A DNA stretch of 64,000 nucleotides from Bradyrhizobium sp. (lineage in GTDB: Bacteria; Pseudomonadota; Alphaproteobacteria; Rhizobiales; Xanthobacteraceae). The position numbers were made by a program, and so were the translations under genes. Where the stretch lies: positions 55,646 through 119,645 of the forward strand of contig NZ_SSNA01000170.1 of the NCBI RefSeq assembly GCF_004799445.1. The letters are read 5' to 3'. Positions 46,797 through 55,757 of the stretch are shown here, piece after piece; position 1 is the stretch's first letter; each line of letters starts with the position of its first letter. The notes under the pieces were generated by a model, which had not been told where the DNA came from, did no database searches, and worked only from the letters and a program-made list of their open reading frames with translations.

Positions 46797-48365
46797 CTAC
46801 CACCCGAACGAGATCAGCCGGCGGACGATTCCGCCAATGCTGGCATGGTGGTGCCGGCGGTAATGCCTCGACGTTGACGTGGTTTCGTCCGCCGACGACG
46901 CGGCCCGGCCTGGCCCGATGGCTTCAAACTGTGCCTTCTGTTCGTCCGTCAGTTCTCCATAGAGATCGTCAAGCGCTGACTTCACGATCCCGACCGCTTG
47001 CAGCATCGTATCGAGCTTCGTTCCGACGGCGGCGAGCCGCGCCGGCGGTGACAGGGCGTCGTCTGGCGCGCAGGAGGCCTTGAGCATGTCCGCCGCCCTG
47101 GCGCTGGCATCCTTTAGGTTGGCAAGGCTCGCGCGCTGCGCCTCGGTCGGATGCACGCGCTGCTCGATTGCTGCGGCCGGCCAATCCGGCACGCCGGGCT
47201 GGGCGCTGCCGCAAACCCGGGCGAGCTGGCCCTCGCCCCGACCCTCACGCTGATCCTGGCCGAGCGCATTCAGCCGCGCCTTCTGCTCGTCATTGAGGAG
47301 GCCGTAAAAATGATCCAGCGGCGGCTGCACCAGATTGACGCCAGCGATCATCGCCTCGAGCCGCGATTGCATGGCGGCGAGCCGGCCAGGTGCGGTCAAC
47401 ACGATCTGTGTTGGACAGGCGGCTTTGATACCCTGCGCCGCTTTTACCGAAGCATTGGCGAGATCGTCGAGCGCGGTGCGCTGGGCGTCATTGGGCCGTA
47501 TGGCCTGCTGGATTTGATCGATCGGCAGCCCCGCGATGTCCCGGCTGTCGTCGCCGCACATCTGCGACAGCTCGTCCGGTGGCGGATTGGCCGCTGCCGT
47601 CGCGGGCGACGCCGGCGTGGCGCCGCCGGAAGCCCCGCCGCCGAGCGGAAGGTAGCCAGTGAGGTCGTCATAGCCGTAGGGCGCGAACAGGCCGGCATAG
47701 ATGTCGCCATAGCCATAGCCCCAGAACGAGGGATCATACCCCCACAGCGCGTAGTCATACATGTCGTAATAGGCGAACGGCCAGAACAGCGGCCCGACCC
47801 AGCCGTACCCGCCATTGCCGTGCCGCCACCATCCACCGTTCCGGCCCCGGCCATGCCAACCGGCTCTTGCCGCGGTCGCCGCGATTTGCGCGCGGGTGCC
47901 GGGGTTATGCAAGGCGGTTCGGTTATGCAAGGCGCCGGCGACGCCATGCGAGCTGAGCGCATTGTGAATCGCCCGCGACCTGACGCTTGCGACCCGGCCG
48001 GCCAGATTGCCGGCGGAATTGCGGAAAGCCGAGCGATTGGCGCTGAAGCTGGAGCGTCCGGCCGATCGTGCGATCGCGGCCCGGCCGCCGAACTGCCGCC
48101 CGCCTCCGGCAAAACGCGCCCCGCCGCCGCGGAAGCCGCCAACATGCGCGCCACCGCCTCGGAAGCCGCCCATGCGTGCGCCGCCGAAATGTCCACCACC
48201 GAAATGGCCGCCACCACCGAAGTGGCCACCACCACCAAAATGACCGCCGCCGCCGAAATGGCCGCCGCCCCCGCCATGTCCGCCGCCGCCGCGGCCGGCC
48301 GCATACACCGCGCCGGAAAGCGCGAGCGAAAGAGCAATCACGGAAAGGAATTTGAGCTTCGACAC
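46797..48365 (-). CDS. Exported LTxxQ-motif protein with Gly/His-rich repeats
   Basis: A 522-residue protein. The signal peptide (about residues 1-21, AVYAA) is followed by a Gly/His/Phe repeat (GGHFGGG units) to about residue 80, then an Ala/Arg-rich stretch, a Trp/Tyr/Gly-rich segment with DYALWGYDPSFWGYGYG, and two Spy/CpxP-like helical domains each ending in LTDEQKAQF-type (LTxxQ) motifs (LNDEQKARLNALG and LTDEQKAQFEAIG). Spy-like domains are periplasmic chaperones. The start is GTG with GGAGGA upstream. Confidence 0.8.
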   Translation of the reverse strand: MSKLKFLSVIALSLALSGAVYAAGRGGGGHGGGGGHFGGGGHFGGGGHFGGGGHFGGGHFGGARMGGFRGGGAHVGGFRGGGARFAGGGRQFGGRAAIARSAGRSSFSANRSAFRNSAGNLAGRVASVRSRAIHNALSSHGVAGALHNRTALHNPGTRAQIAATAARAGWHGRGRNGGWWRHGNGGYGWVGPLFWPFAYYDMYDYALWGYDPSFWGYGYGDIYAGLFAPYGYDDLTGYLPLGGGASGGATPASPATAAANPPPDELSQMCGDDSRDIAGLPIDQIQQAIRPNDAQRTALDDLANASVKAAQGIKAACPTQIVLTAPGRLAAMQSRLEAMIAGVNLVQPPLDHFYGLLNDEQKARLNALGQDQREGRGEGQLARVCGSAQPGVPDWPAAAIEQRVHPTEAQRASLANLKDASARAADMLKASCAPDDALSPPARLAAVGTKLDTMLQAVGIVKSALDDLYGELTDEQKAQFEAIGPGRAASSADETTSTSRHYRRHHHASIGGIVRRLISFGW

Positions 48366-48521
48366 GGCATCCTCCTCCAGCGCCCAAGCCTTGCTTCCAG
48401 GCCTTGACCTTAGGAAGCGGCGCAATCGGGACAACCCCGCCGGAACAATGCTGCGGAGGAACTCCAGGTTCCGGCATTAACGCGAATTTATACTCGGCCC
48501 ACCGTGTTAGCGCTTGGGGGG

Positions 48522-50804
48522 CTACTGCTCGCCGTCGCGCAGCCGCCGGTACACCGCGCCCAGCACGTTGGAGTAATCGTCGGTCCAGACCCGCTGCTTT
48601 TCGTCGGCTTCGGTCTCGGTCCACTGCTCCGACGAGGCCAGTTTGCCGATATCGGCCTCCTCGCGCGCGGAAACGACGACCGAGGTCGAGAAGATGTACT
48701 CGCCATCGCGCCCGGAATCCTCGCTGTAGACCCAGCTCTCGAGATCGTTGGCCTCGGCGATGCCGACCACGACGCTGGACAATTCAAGGTGCCGGTTCGA
48801 GACATGCATCAGCACCGCGCCCTGCGGCGCGAGCTTGTCCTTGTAGATCTTCATCGCCTCCCGGGTGGCGAGATGGATCGGAATCGCGTCCGAGGAATAG
48901 GCGTCGACGATGATCAGATCGTAGAGGCCGTCGGGCTCGCGGGCGAAAGTCAGCCGCGCGTCGCCCATCACCGGCTTCAGATCCGGCGCGCAGTTCTTGA
49001 TGTAGGTGAAATATCTGGGATCGCGCGCCGTATCGACCATCGATTGATCGATCTCGAAGAACTTCCAGGTCTCACCTGGCTCGGAGGCGCAAGTCAGCGT
49101 GCCGGCGCCAAGGCCGATCACCGCCACGCGGAGGGTAGCGCCCTTGCGCTCGCGGATCGCCGTGATGGCCTGACCGATGCCGCCGTCCTTGTGGTAATAG
49201 GTGATCGGCTCGGGCCGCCCGGCGACGGGCGTGCCGTCGTCGTTCTGGAATTTCTCGGCGCCGTGGATCGTGGTGCCGTGCATCAGCACGTGATACTGGC
49301 CGTGCGGTGTCACCACGATCTTGTGGACGCCGAAAAAGCTGCGCACGGTTTCCACCCGCCCCTCGTCGGCCGGATAGACCCGGATCAGCACCAGCGCCAG
49401 CGTGGCGATCGCGGCAAGCTTCCAGCGATCCGCCTTCAGCCCGAGCGCCAGCAGCATCCCGGCGACCGCGACCGCGCCGACCACATACACCCGCTGGTCC
49501 TCGAGCCAGTCGAACAGCTTGCCGGTGCCAAACGATGGCGCGATCAGCCCCGCCGCGAGGATAGCGAGGGCCGGCCAGTACCAGCGGCTTAGCCGAGGAA
49601 ATCGCTCCTCGCCGGGCGGGCGGCACAACGCCGCCAGCGCCAGCAGGATCGGGTATTCCGCGATCCACGAAAACGCATATGGCGCGATCAGCCCGGCAAA
49701 CAGGCCGCCGACCATGCCGCCGAACGACAGCGCGACATAAAATCCGGTGAGATATTTCGCGGCGGGCCGGGTGCGCGCCAGTTCGCCGTGACAAGCCATC
49801 GCGATGACAAAGAAGCAGAGCTGATGGCCGCCCAGCGTCAGCAGCAGGTTCTGCTCGCCGCCGACCGCCAGCAGCACGATGATGCCCGCGATCGCCACCG
49901 GCTGAATCATCAGCATCCATCGGTGCGGCAACAGCGGCCGCAACTGGAACACCAGTACCCAGGTCAAGAGATAAAGCGACAGCGGCAGCACCCACAGCAA
50001 GGGTGCGGCGGCGACGTCGGTGGAAATATGCGCGGTCACCGCGATCAACAGGCCCGACGGCACCGCTGCGAGAAAGATCCAGCGCGCGCGCAAGCTCCAG
50101 GCCGGCGCCGGCGCGTCGGTGTCCGTGGCCAACGTATCCACCGCGGCCGACATCGGCGAGCGCAACAGCAGCACGCCACACGCGGCGATCAGAACGATCA
50201 GCAGGCCATAACCGCCGGTCCAGATCAGATTCTGCGTGCGCAGCGTAAACATCGGCTCCAGCAGCACCGGGTAGGACAACAGCGCCAGGAAGCTGCCGAT
50301 GTTGGAGGAGGCATAGAGGAAATACGGGTCCGGGCCATTGGGATGACCTGATCGAACGAACCAGGCCTGCAGCAGCGGGTTGTTCGCCGCCAGCGCAAAG
50401 AACGGCAGCCCGATCGAAACCGCGAACAGGCCGAGCAGCCAGATGGCGTAACCTGATGCAGGCGGTTCGCCCCAGCCGCCCGCGATCGATAGCGGCAGTG
50501 TCGCAAGCGCGACTGCCAGCAGCACCAGATGCACGGCAACCGGGATCATGCGGTTGCGCAGCCGCATCAGATAATGCGCATAGGCGTAGCCGGCGAGCAG
50601 CAGCGACTGGAAGAACACCATTGCCACCGACCACACCGCCGGCGAACCGCCGAGCCGCGGCAACACCATTTTCGTGAACAGCGGCTGCACCGAGAACAAC
50701 AGCAGCGCGCTGACGAAGATGGCCGCCGTATAGACCACCAGCACCAGCCGGTTTCGGCTTGCGGAAGGCCGGTCCGCGACCACGGACGGATCAGGTGACG
50801 TCAT
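48522..50804 (-). CDS. Fused MFS-like membrane and spermidine-synthase-like (PABS) protein
   Basis: A 760-residue protein. Residues 20 to about 500 hold some 12-14 membrane helices (LVLVVYTAAIFVSALLLFSVQPLFTK at the start). Residues about 500-755 are a Rossmann-type polyamine synthase domain with AVIGLGAGTLTC and FEIDQSMVDTARD for nucleoside binding, then DLIIVDAYSSDAIPIHLATREAM. Which polyamine or related aminopropyl product it makes is unknown, and the usual catalytic residues were not checked. It is a widespread but little-studied fusion. Confidence 0.88.
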   Translation of the reverse strand: MTSPDPSVVADRPSASRNRLVLVVYTAAIFVSALLLFSVQPLFTKMVLPRLGGSPAVWSVAMVFFQSLLLAGYAYAHYLMRLRNRMIPVAVHLVLLAVALATLPLSIAGGWGEPPASGYAIWLLGLFAVSIGLPFFALAANNPLLQAWFVRSGHPNGPDPYFLYASSNIGSFLALLSYPVLLEPMFTLRTQNLIWTGGYGLLIVLIAACGVLLLRSPMSAAVDTLATDTDAPAPAWSLRARWIFLAAVPSGLLIAVTAHISTDVAAAPLLWVLPLSLYLLTWVLVFQLRPLLPHRWMLMIQPVAIAGIIVLLAVGGEQNLLLTLGGHQLCFFVIAMACHGELARTRPAAKYLTGFYVALSFGGMVGGLFAGLIAPYAFSWIAEYPILLALAALCRPPGEERFPRLSRWYWPALAILAAGLIAPSFGTGKLFDWLEDQRVYVVGAVAVAGMLLALGLKADRWKLAAIATLALVLIRVYPADEGRVETVRSFFGVHKIVVTPHGQYHVLMHGTTIHGAEKFQNDDGTPVAGRPEPITYYHKDGGIGQAITAIRERKGATLRVAVIGLGAGTLTCASEPGETWKFFEIDQSMVDTARDPRYFTYIKNCAPDLKPVMGDARLTFAREPDGLYDLIIVDAYSSDAIPIHLATREAMKIYKDKLAPQGAVLMHVSNRHLELSSVVVGIAEANDLESWVYSEDSGRDGEYIFSTSVVVSAREEADIGKLASSEQWTETEADEKQRVWTDDYSNVLGAVYRRLRDGEQ

Positions 50805-50986
50805 GAAAACTCCGGCAAGGCCCTTTCAGGCGAAAACGCCTCAAACAAAAAGCTGCCGGCGGGCGCCGGGAGCGGCAATGGAGCATAGGGCGATGCAGCG
50901 GGCAATGCGGGACGAGGAGCCAAAGCGGTCACTTCATGCTGTGCCAATGTTCACATCTTCGCTAAGGAGTATGAGAAATAGCGCAA

Positions 50987-51067
50987 CGTCATTCCGGAGG
51001 CCACGAAGCGGCGATCCGGAATCTCGAGATTCCGGGTCTGGTCCTTGCGGACCATCCCGGAATGACA
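50987..51067. repeat. Palindromic small repeat element
   Basis: About 80 bp, bounded by GTCATTCCGG (50988-50997) and CCGGAATGAC (51057-51066), a perfect 10-bp inverted repeat. The centre contains the palindrome AATCTCGAGATT. It lies in the 282-bp divergent spacer upstream of the FAD oxidoreductase gene, about 20 bp before that start codon, so it may affect its leader. Confidence 0.8.
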
Positions 51068-51086
51068 GACGAAAACTGAAGCAGGC

Positions 51087-52688
51087 ATGAACGAAACAGA
51101 CGTTGTCATCATCGGCGCCGGGCATAACGGCCTCACCTGCGCGGCCTACCTTGCGATGGCCGGCCTGCGCGTCAGAGTCGTCGAGCGCCGCGAGGTGGCG
51201 GGCGGCGCCGCGGTCACCGAGGAATTCCACCCGGGTTTCCGCAATTCGGTCGCTGCCTACACCGTCAGCCTGCTCAACCCGCAAATCATGGCGGATCTCA
51301 AACTGGCCGAGCACGGATTGCGCATCGTCGAGCGCCGCGCGCAGAACTTTTTGCCTTCCCCCGATGGCACCTATTTGCTGACCGGTGAAGGCCGAACCCG
51401 CGCGTCGGTGGCAAGGCTCAGCGAACGCGACGTCGAAGGGATCGATGCGTTCAATCTTAACCTCGAAAGGATCGCCGACGTGCTGCGCGCCTTCGTGCTG
51501 CGCGCGCCGCCGAACATCGTGGAAGGTTTTGGCACGCGCGCAATCGGCGAGGCCCTCAATGCGCTCGGCAGCGCCGGCATCCTACGCCGGCTGACGCTGG
51601 AGCAGCAGCGCAGCCTGCTCGATCTGTTCACGCGGTCGGCCGGCGAGATGCTGGACGAGGTGTTCGAGAGCGACCTGGTGAAGGCGCTGTTCGGGTTCGA
51701 CGCGATCGTCGGCAATTATGCGAGCCCTTATGCGGCGGGTTCGGCCTACGTGATGCTGCATCATGCGTTCGGCGAGGTGAACGGCAAGAAGGGCGTCTGG
51801 GGCCACGCCATCGGCGGCATGGGCGCGATCGCACAGGCGATGGCGCGCGCCGCAGCTGGTCATGGCGTGGAGATCACGCTCGATGCCGGCGTCCGCGAGG
51901 TGATCGTCGAACGCGGCCGCGCCGTGGGCGTGGTGCTCGACACCGGCGCGACCGTTCGCGCCCGCTACGTCGCCTCAAGCGTCAATCCGAAATTGCTGTA
52001 CACGCGGCTGTTGCCATCCGACGCGCTGCCGGCGGATTTCCTCACACGCATCAAGCATTGGCGCAACGGCTCCGGCACCTTCCGCATGAACGTCGCGCTC
52101 AGCGCCCTGCCCTCGTTCACGGCGCTGCCGGGGCCGGGCGATCATCTCACCGCCGGCATCATCATCGCGCCCAATCTCAACTATTTGGACCGCGCCTGGC
52201 AGGACGCGCGCGACCATGGCTGGAGCCGCGCGCCGGTGGTCGAGGTGCTGATCCCCTCGACACTGGACGACACGCTGGCGCCGCCGGGCCAGCATGTCGC
52301 GAGCCTGTTCTGCCAGCACGTCGCGCCGGAATTATCCGATGGACGGTCGTGGGACGACCATCGCGAGGAAGTCGCCGATCTCATGATCGCGACCGTGGAC
52401 AAATACGCACCGGGTTTTGCGGCAAGCGTGATCGGGCGGCAGAGCCTGTCGCCGCTCGACCTCGAGCGGCAGTTCGGCCTGCTGGGCGGCGACATCTTCC
52501 ACGGCGCCTTGAGCCTCAATCAATTGTTCTCGGCGCGGCCGATGCTGGGCCATGCCGATTATCGCGGGCCGCTGAAAGGCCTTTATCACTGCGGCAGCGG
52601 CGCCCACCCCGGCGGCGGCGTCACCGGCGCCCCCGGCCACAACGCCGCGCGCGCGATTCTCAGCGATCATCGGGCGCTGTTCGGGTGA
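51087..52688 (+). CDS. Phytoene-desaturase-like FAD/NAD(P)-dependent oxidoreductase
   Basis: A 533-residue amine-oxidase/phytoene-desaturase-like flavoprotein. The dinucleotide-binding motif is DVVIIGAGHNGLTCAAYLA (about residues 4-22) with an acidic strand end, VRVVERREVAGGAA; the C-terminal FAD motif is LYHCGSGAHPGGGVTGAPGHNAA. No carotenoid genes are nearby, so the substrate is unknown; PYROXD2-type proteins share this pattern. It is a single gene. Confidence 0.88.
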   Translation: MNETDVVIIGAGHNGLTCAAYLAMAGLRVRVVERREVAGGAAVTEEFHPGFRNSVAAYTVSLLNPQIMADLKLAEHGLRIVERRAQNFLPSPDGTYLLTGEGRTRASVARLSERDVEGIDAFNLNLERIADVLRAFVLRAPPNIVEGFGTRAIGEALNALGSAGILRRLTLEQQRSLLDLFTRSAGEMLDEVFESDLVKALFGFDAIVGNYASPYAAGSAYVMLHHAFGEVNGKKGVWGHAIGGMGAIAQAMARAAAGHGVEITLDAGVREVIVERGRAVGVVLDTGATVRARYVASSVNPKLLYTRLLPSDALPADFLTRIKHWRNGSGTFRMNVALSALPSFTALPGPGDHLTAGIIIAPNLNYLDRAWQDARDHGWSRAPVVEVLIPSTLDDTLAPPGQHVASLFCQHVAPELSDGRSWDDHREEVADLMIATVDKYAPGFAASVIGRQSLSPLDLERQFGLLGGDIFHGALSLNQLFSARPMLGHADYRGPLKGLYHCGSGAHPGGGVTGAPGHNAARAILSDHRALFG

Positions 52689-53364
52689 CCCCCCGAGGCC
52701 CGCCCCATCGTCCTTGCGAAGCAATCCATAGGCCGGTCTCCTAAGAGCGTGCATTGCGTCGTCGCGGAGCCGTCTTCGGGCGCATCGGGCGACCCCGTTG
52801 GCCCCTTGCGCAAACGCTTCACGTTTGTCGCAGGCAATGACAGGTAGGACCGGTTCATAACCCGGTGGACAGACTGTGGAAAACCGGTTGACGATCTGGG
52901 GAAGCCCTAGGGAAAGTCTTGGGATAACTGGGTGGCGGCCGCAGTGAAGGATGTACGCTGCTGAAGACCCAAAATAAAATATTGCCGACGGATCACGCCC
53001 GATCGCTGCAGCCCGCGCGATGTATCGGACGATTGAACAGATAATTCAAAGCGTTCTGGAGATAACTGCAATCAACACTTCATTTGCCGAGAAACAGCGG
53101 CATCACGATGCGAGGTGGCAATAAGAACTTCATACGACGGGCGAACAGCCTCAGCAAGAAGATTGAGATCCGGTGCCAAACCCTTGCATCGTATTTTCTT
53201 TCTCAAAACTTTCGCCGTGTCCACAAGATCGGACGTGGTCGTATGGTCCGCTGAACCTACAAGAGGGAAGTTAAGAAAATTCAAATGAGCGTCAGCGTCT
53301 CCTGACGTGGCTCCAACAGAATCCAGCGAACACGGTAGCTCCGGCGATCACATCTGAATTGATC
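52689..53364. other. Long intergenic region with a repeat remnant
   Basis: The first 160 bp carry pieces of the GCAATGAC-ended repeat (GAAGCAATCCATAGG at about 52720 and GCAGGCAATGACAGG at about 52833), matching the element at 59259-59372. Then comes an A/T-richer stretch with short direct motifs (GTGGACAGACTGTGG, GTTGACGATCTGG). 53072-53284 may be a gene remnant. No RNA gene was recognised. Confidence 0.5.
53072..53284 (-). pseudogene. Possible gene remnant without an ATG
   Basis: A 70-codon minus-strand frame with protein-like texture (DLVDTAKVLRKKIRCKGLAP, then LLAEAVRPSYEVLIATSHRD), open back to a stop at about 53355 but with only TTG, CTG or CTA as possible starts. Base composition is more A+T-rich than the surroundings. 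No family was recognised. It could equally be chance. Confidence 0.25.
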
Positions 53365-53388
53365 GGAACCAGGCCCCTGACACAGGTT
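53365..53388 (+). promoter_or_regulatory. Candidate EcfG (general stress sigma factor) promoter
   Basis: GGAAC at 53365-53369 and GTT at 53386-53388, separated by 16 bases, match the GGAAC-N16-GTT pattern of alphaproteobacterial EcfG promoters. It points toward the small gene starting at 53462, leaving a leader of roughly 65 bases. Confidence 0.55.
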
Positions 53389-53461
53389 TTTATTTAGTTC
53401 CCCGGAACGATCCCCCGGGTCTGCGCGTCATGCACCGGGCAGCATCAAGGGGAAGCGCATC

Positions 53462-53656
53462 GTGCTGGGCAGAAACTCTTTCACGTGGCGGGCCGCAACT
53501 CTTCTCAAAATGGCTAAATCGATCAGCGACCCGCAGGTTGCAGGCGCCTTGGTCGAGAAAGCCGCCGACCTCCAATCTCAGCTCGATCAGGCGAACCCGC
53601 CGGACAAGAGCCCGCGGGCTCCGGATGTAGAGCTCCCTGTCCAGCCGCCTTCATAG
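53462..53656 (+). CDS. Small hypothetical protein, possibly stress-regulated
   Basis: A 64-residue protein (GTG start, MLGRNSFTWRAATLLKMAKS) with an amphipathic helix, AGALVEKAADLQSQLDQA, and a Pro-rich tail. An internal ATG at 53510 is possible. The candidate EcfG promoter at 53365-53388 would place it in the general stress response; this rests only on the promoter match. Confidence 0.5.
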   Translation: MLGRNSFTWRAATLLKMAKSISDPQVAGALVEKAADLQSQLDQANPPDKSPRAPDVELPVQPPS

Positions 53657-53705
53657 TGGTCCGGACCGGCTTTGCGGCTTCGTAAGCCGGCCCCAGCCCC
53701 CGCGC

Positions 53706-54053
53706 TCAATCGTCCGCAATCCGCTTCAGCGTGGCGCGAAAGCTCAGGCTTCGTGTTCCCACCAGCGTGGTGCCGAATGCCTCGGCCTCGTCGCCCGCGA
53801 ACGTTCCCGAAAACCCGCTGGTGGCTTCCTGCCCACCGGACAGCGGGCGCTGGAAGGGATCGGCGAGCGGCGTGTGCTGATTGGTGGTGAACTCGCCCTT
53901 CCAGGTCCCGTCGCCCGCGGTGTAGGTGCCGACCGACCAGAAATACGGGCCGCCGCCGAGAAACCGGCCGTCGCGAAGGATCAGCACCCCGCTGTCGCGG
54001 CCCTTGACGCCATCAAGCATGTGCATGTGGAGGGAATAAAGCCCGTTCCGCAT
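53706..54053 (-). CDS. GrlR family protein
   Basis: A 115-residue beta-barrel-type protein beginning MRNGLYSLHMHMLDGVKGRDSGV with LILRDGRFLGGGPYFWSVGTY, then FTTNQHTPLADPFQRPL and SGFSGTFAGDEAEAFGT. The pattern matches GrlR, a negative regulator of type III secretion in enteropathogens. Here no secretion genes are nearby, so only the family is assigned. The start was placed at the ATG before the conserved NGLYS; an upstream extension overlaps unrelated sequence. Confidence 0.75.
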   Translation of the reverse strand: MRNGLYSLHMHMLDGVKGRDSGVLILRDGRFLGGGPYFWSVGTYTAGDGTWKGEFTTNQHTPLADPFQRPLSGGQEATSGFSGTFAGDEAEAFGTTLVGTRSLSFRATLKRIADD

Positions 54054-54283
54054 GGACGCCTCCCCTTCGGAGCAGACCATACAGCGGGCGGCGACGCGCG
54101 TCGAGCAACGCGATTGCCCGCGCGGCCCGTGGAAATCGGCCGGCAAACCCTTGAATCGACCCGGTATGTTTCGGTGGATAAGCCTGTGAACAAGCGGTGC
54201 GTTCGATGTGGACAGGCGGTGGACGACCGGTAGAACTGACACGGTAGCGAACAACCCCTGCCGCTGGTCTCCCCAAAATCCCG

Positions 54284-55180
54284 ATGACTACCACCCTCAC
54301 GCCAAGCACCCACCGCGCCAGTTTTGCCATCGGCAATGAACAGACCGCAAAACGCGTGGTCGATCTGTTGACCGAGAGCTTTTTCGAGGGCCAGGCCGCG
54401 ATCGCCGCGTCCGAGGGTCCGGGCGGGCGCTGGGACATCACCGTGCATTTTGCCGACCCGCCCGACCAGACCTCGATCCGCGAGTTGGTCGGCATCGCGG
54501 CGGGCGACGAGATCGCGTTGGCCGTCAGTTTCGACAAGGTGGAAGCCAAGGACTGGGTCAAGGCGACGCTGGAGCAGCTGGTCCCGGTCTGCGCCGGGCG
54601 CTTCATCGTCCATGGCCGCCACGACCGCGAAAAAGTGCCACCCAACAAGCTCGGCATCGAGATCGAGGCGGCGCTGGCGTTCGGCACCGGCCACCACGGC
54701 ACCACCCGCGGCTGCCTGATCCTGCTCGACGAGGTGCTGAAGGCCTACTGCCCTCGGCGGGTGCTCGACCTCGGCACCGGCACCGGCGTGCTGGCGATCG
54801 CGGCGGCGAAGGCGCTGCACGGCAAGGTACTGGCGAGCGATATCGATCCGCTCTCGGTGCGGGTCGCGGCCGAGAATGCGCGGCTCAACGGCACCGGCGA
54901 CCTCGTCGAGACGATCCGGGCCATCGGATTTTCAGCGCCGCAATTCCAGCGCCGCGGGCCTTTCGATCTGGTGCTGGCGAATATCCTGGCTAATCCGCTG
55001 CGCCAGATGGCAACGCCGATGTCCCGGCATCTGGCGCCTGGCGCGCTGGTCATTCTGTCGGGGCTGTTGCCGCCTCAGGCCAGCGCGGTCATATCAGCCT
55101 ATCGCGCCCGCGGGCTGGTTTTGAAACGGCACATCCGGATCGAAGGCTGGAGCAGCCTGTTGCTTCACTACATCGGATGA
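54284..55180 (+). CDS. prmA: Ribosomal protein L11 methyltransferase
   Basis: A 298-residue SAM-dependent methyltransferase that trimethylates ribosomal protein L11. Motifs are AFGTGHHGTTRGCL (about residues 132-145), VLDLGTGTGVLAIAAAKAL (SAM motif I), SDIDPLSVRVAAENA and FDLVLANILANPLRQM (motif with NPPY-like NILA). The length is standard. It is a single gene, divergent from the GrlR-like gene. Confidence 0.95.
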   Translation: MTTTLTPSTHRASFAIGNEQTAKRVVDLLTESFFEGQAAIAASEGPGGRWDITVHFADPPDQTSIRELVGIAAGDEIALAVSFDKVEAKDWVKATLEQLVPVCAGRFIVHGRHDREKVPPNKLGIEIEAALAFGTGHHGTTRGCLILLDEVLKAYCPRRVLDLGTGTGVLAIAAAKALHGKVLASDIDPLSVRVAAENARLNGTGDLVETIRAIGFSAPQFQRRGPFDLVLANILANPLRQMATPMSRHLAPGALVILSGLLPPQASAVISAYRARGLVLKRHIRIEGWSSLLLHYIG

Positions 55181-55190
55181 AAGTTTGGCT

Positions 55191-55295
55191 CGTCATTCCG
55201 GGGCGCGAGTGAAACGAGCGAACTACGATGTGCAATTGCACATCGGAGAATCTCGAGATTCCGGGTTCGATGCTTCGCATCGCCCCGGAATGACG
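55191..55295. repeat. Palindromic element with 15-bp terminal inverted repeats
   Basis: Perfect ends CGTCATTCCGGGGCG (55191-55205) and CGCCCCGGAATGACG (55281-55295) enclose 75 bp with internal palindromes (GATGTGCAATTGCACATC, and AATCTCGAGATT). It starts 10 bp after the prmA stop. This is the best preserved copy; related copies lie at 31-122, 42481-42575 and 50987-51067. Confidence 0.88.
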
Positions 55296-55299
55296 GCAA

Positions 55300-55479
55300 T
55301 TAGGGCTTCTGCTTGCGGCGGGCGACGACGCCGTCTTCCTCGCGCACCGCGCGCCTGACGCGCGCCTCGACGAAGCGATCCAGAATCTGAACAATGACGC
55401 CGCGCTGCTTCTTGACGATAGGCGGAATCGGCCCGCGGCGCTTAGGCGGCGAGATCTTCTCAAACGTAAAGGCAGGCAT
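55300..55479 (-). CDS. Small basic hypothetical protein
   Basis: A 59-residue Arg/Lys-rich protein, MPAFTFEKISPPKRRGPIPP, then VKKQRGVIVQILDRFVEARV with a charged C-terminus. No membrane segment is present. It is regular enough to be real and may bind nucleic acid, but no family was recognised. Confidence 0.5.
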   Translation of the reverse strand: MPAFTFEKISPPKRRGPIPPIVKKQRGVIVQILDRFVEARVRRAVREEDGVVARRKQKP

Positions 55480-55670
55480 TGTGATTCCCCTCGTCGCTGA
55501 GTTGAAACACCCCTGGACTTCCCCCGGATCTTGTTTGACGACAGCCTTAGCCAGCGAACCGTTCAAACCCGTCTAACGCAGGTGCAGCAATTGAAGCACA
55601 ATAAAAGCCAAATCGGAAGCAATTTGCGTCGATTGCGGAGTTCTCCACCTGATCCTAAAGTAGCCGAGCC

Positions 55671-55745
55671 AGAGCGTTTTCGAGCGAAGCATGCCCTCGG
55701 ACTTGATCCGGGGTGGTACCGGTTCGCGTGAAGAAAACGCGTCAA
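55671..55745. repeat. Short interspersed repeat, copy B
   Basis: Begins AGAGCGTTTTCGAGCGAAGC and ends GGTTCGCGTGAAGAAAACGC plus GTCAA, as at 46698-46749, with about 22 extra bases in the centre (TGATCCGGGG region). It lies 13 bp upstream of the aminopeptidase start. Confidence 0.75.
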
Positions 55746-55757
55746 GGCAGATAAACA

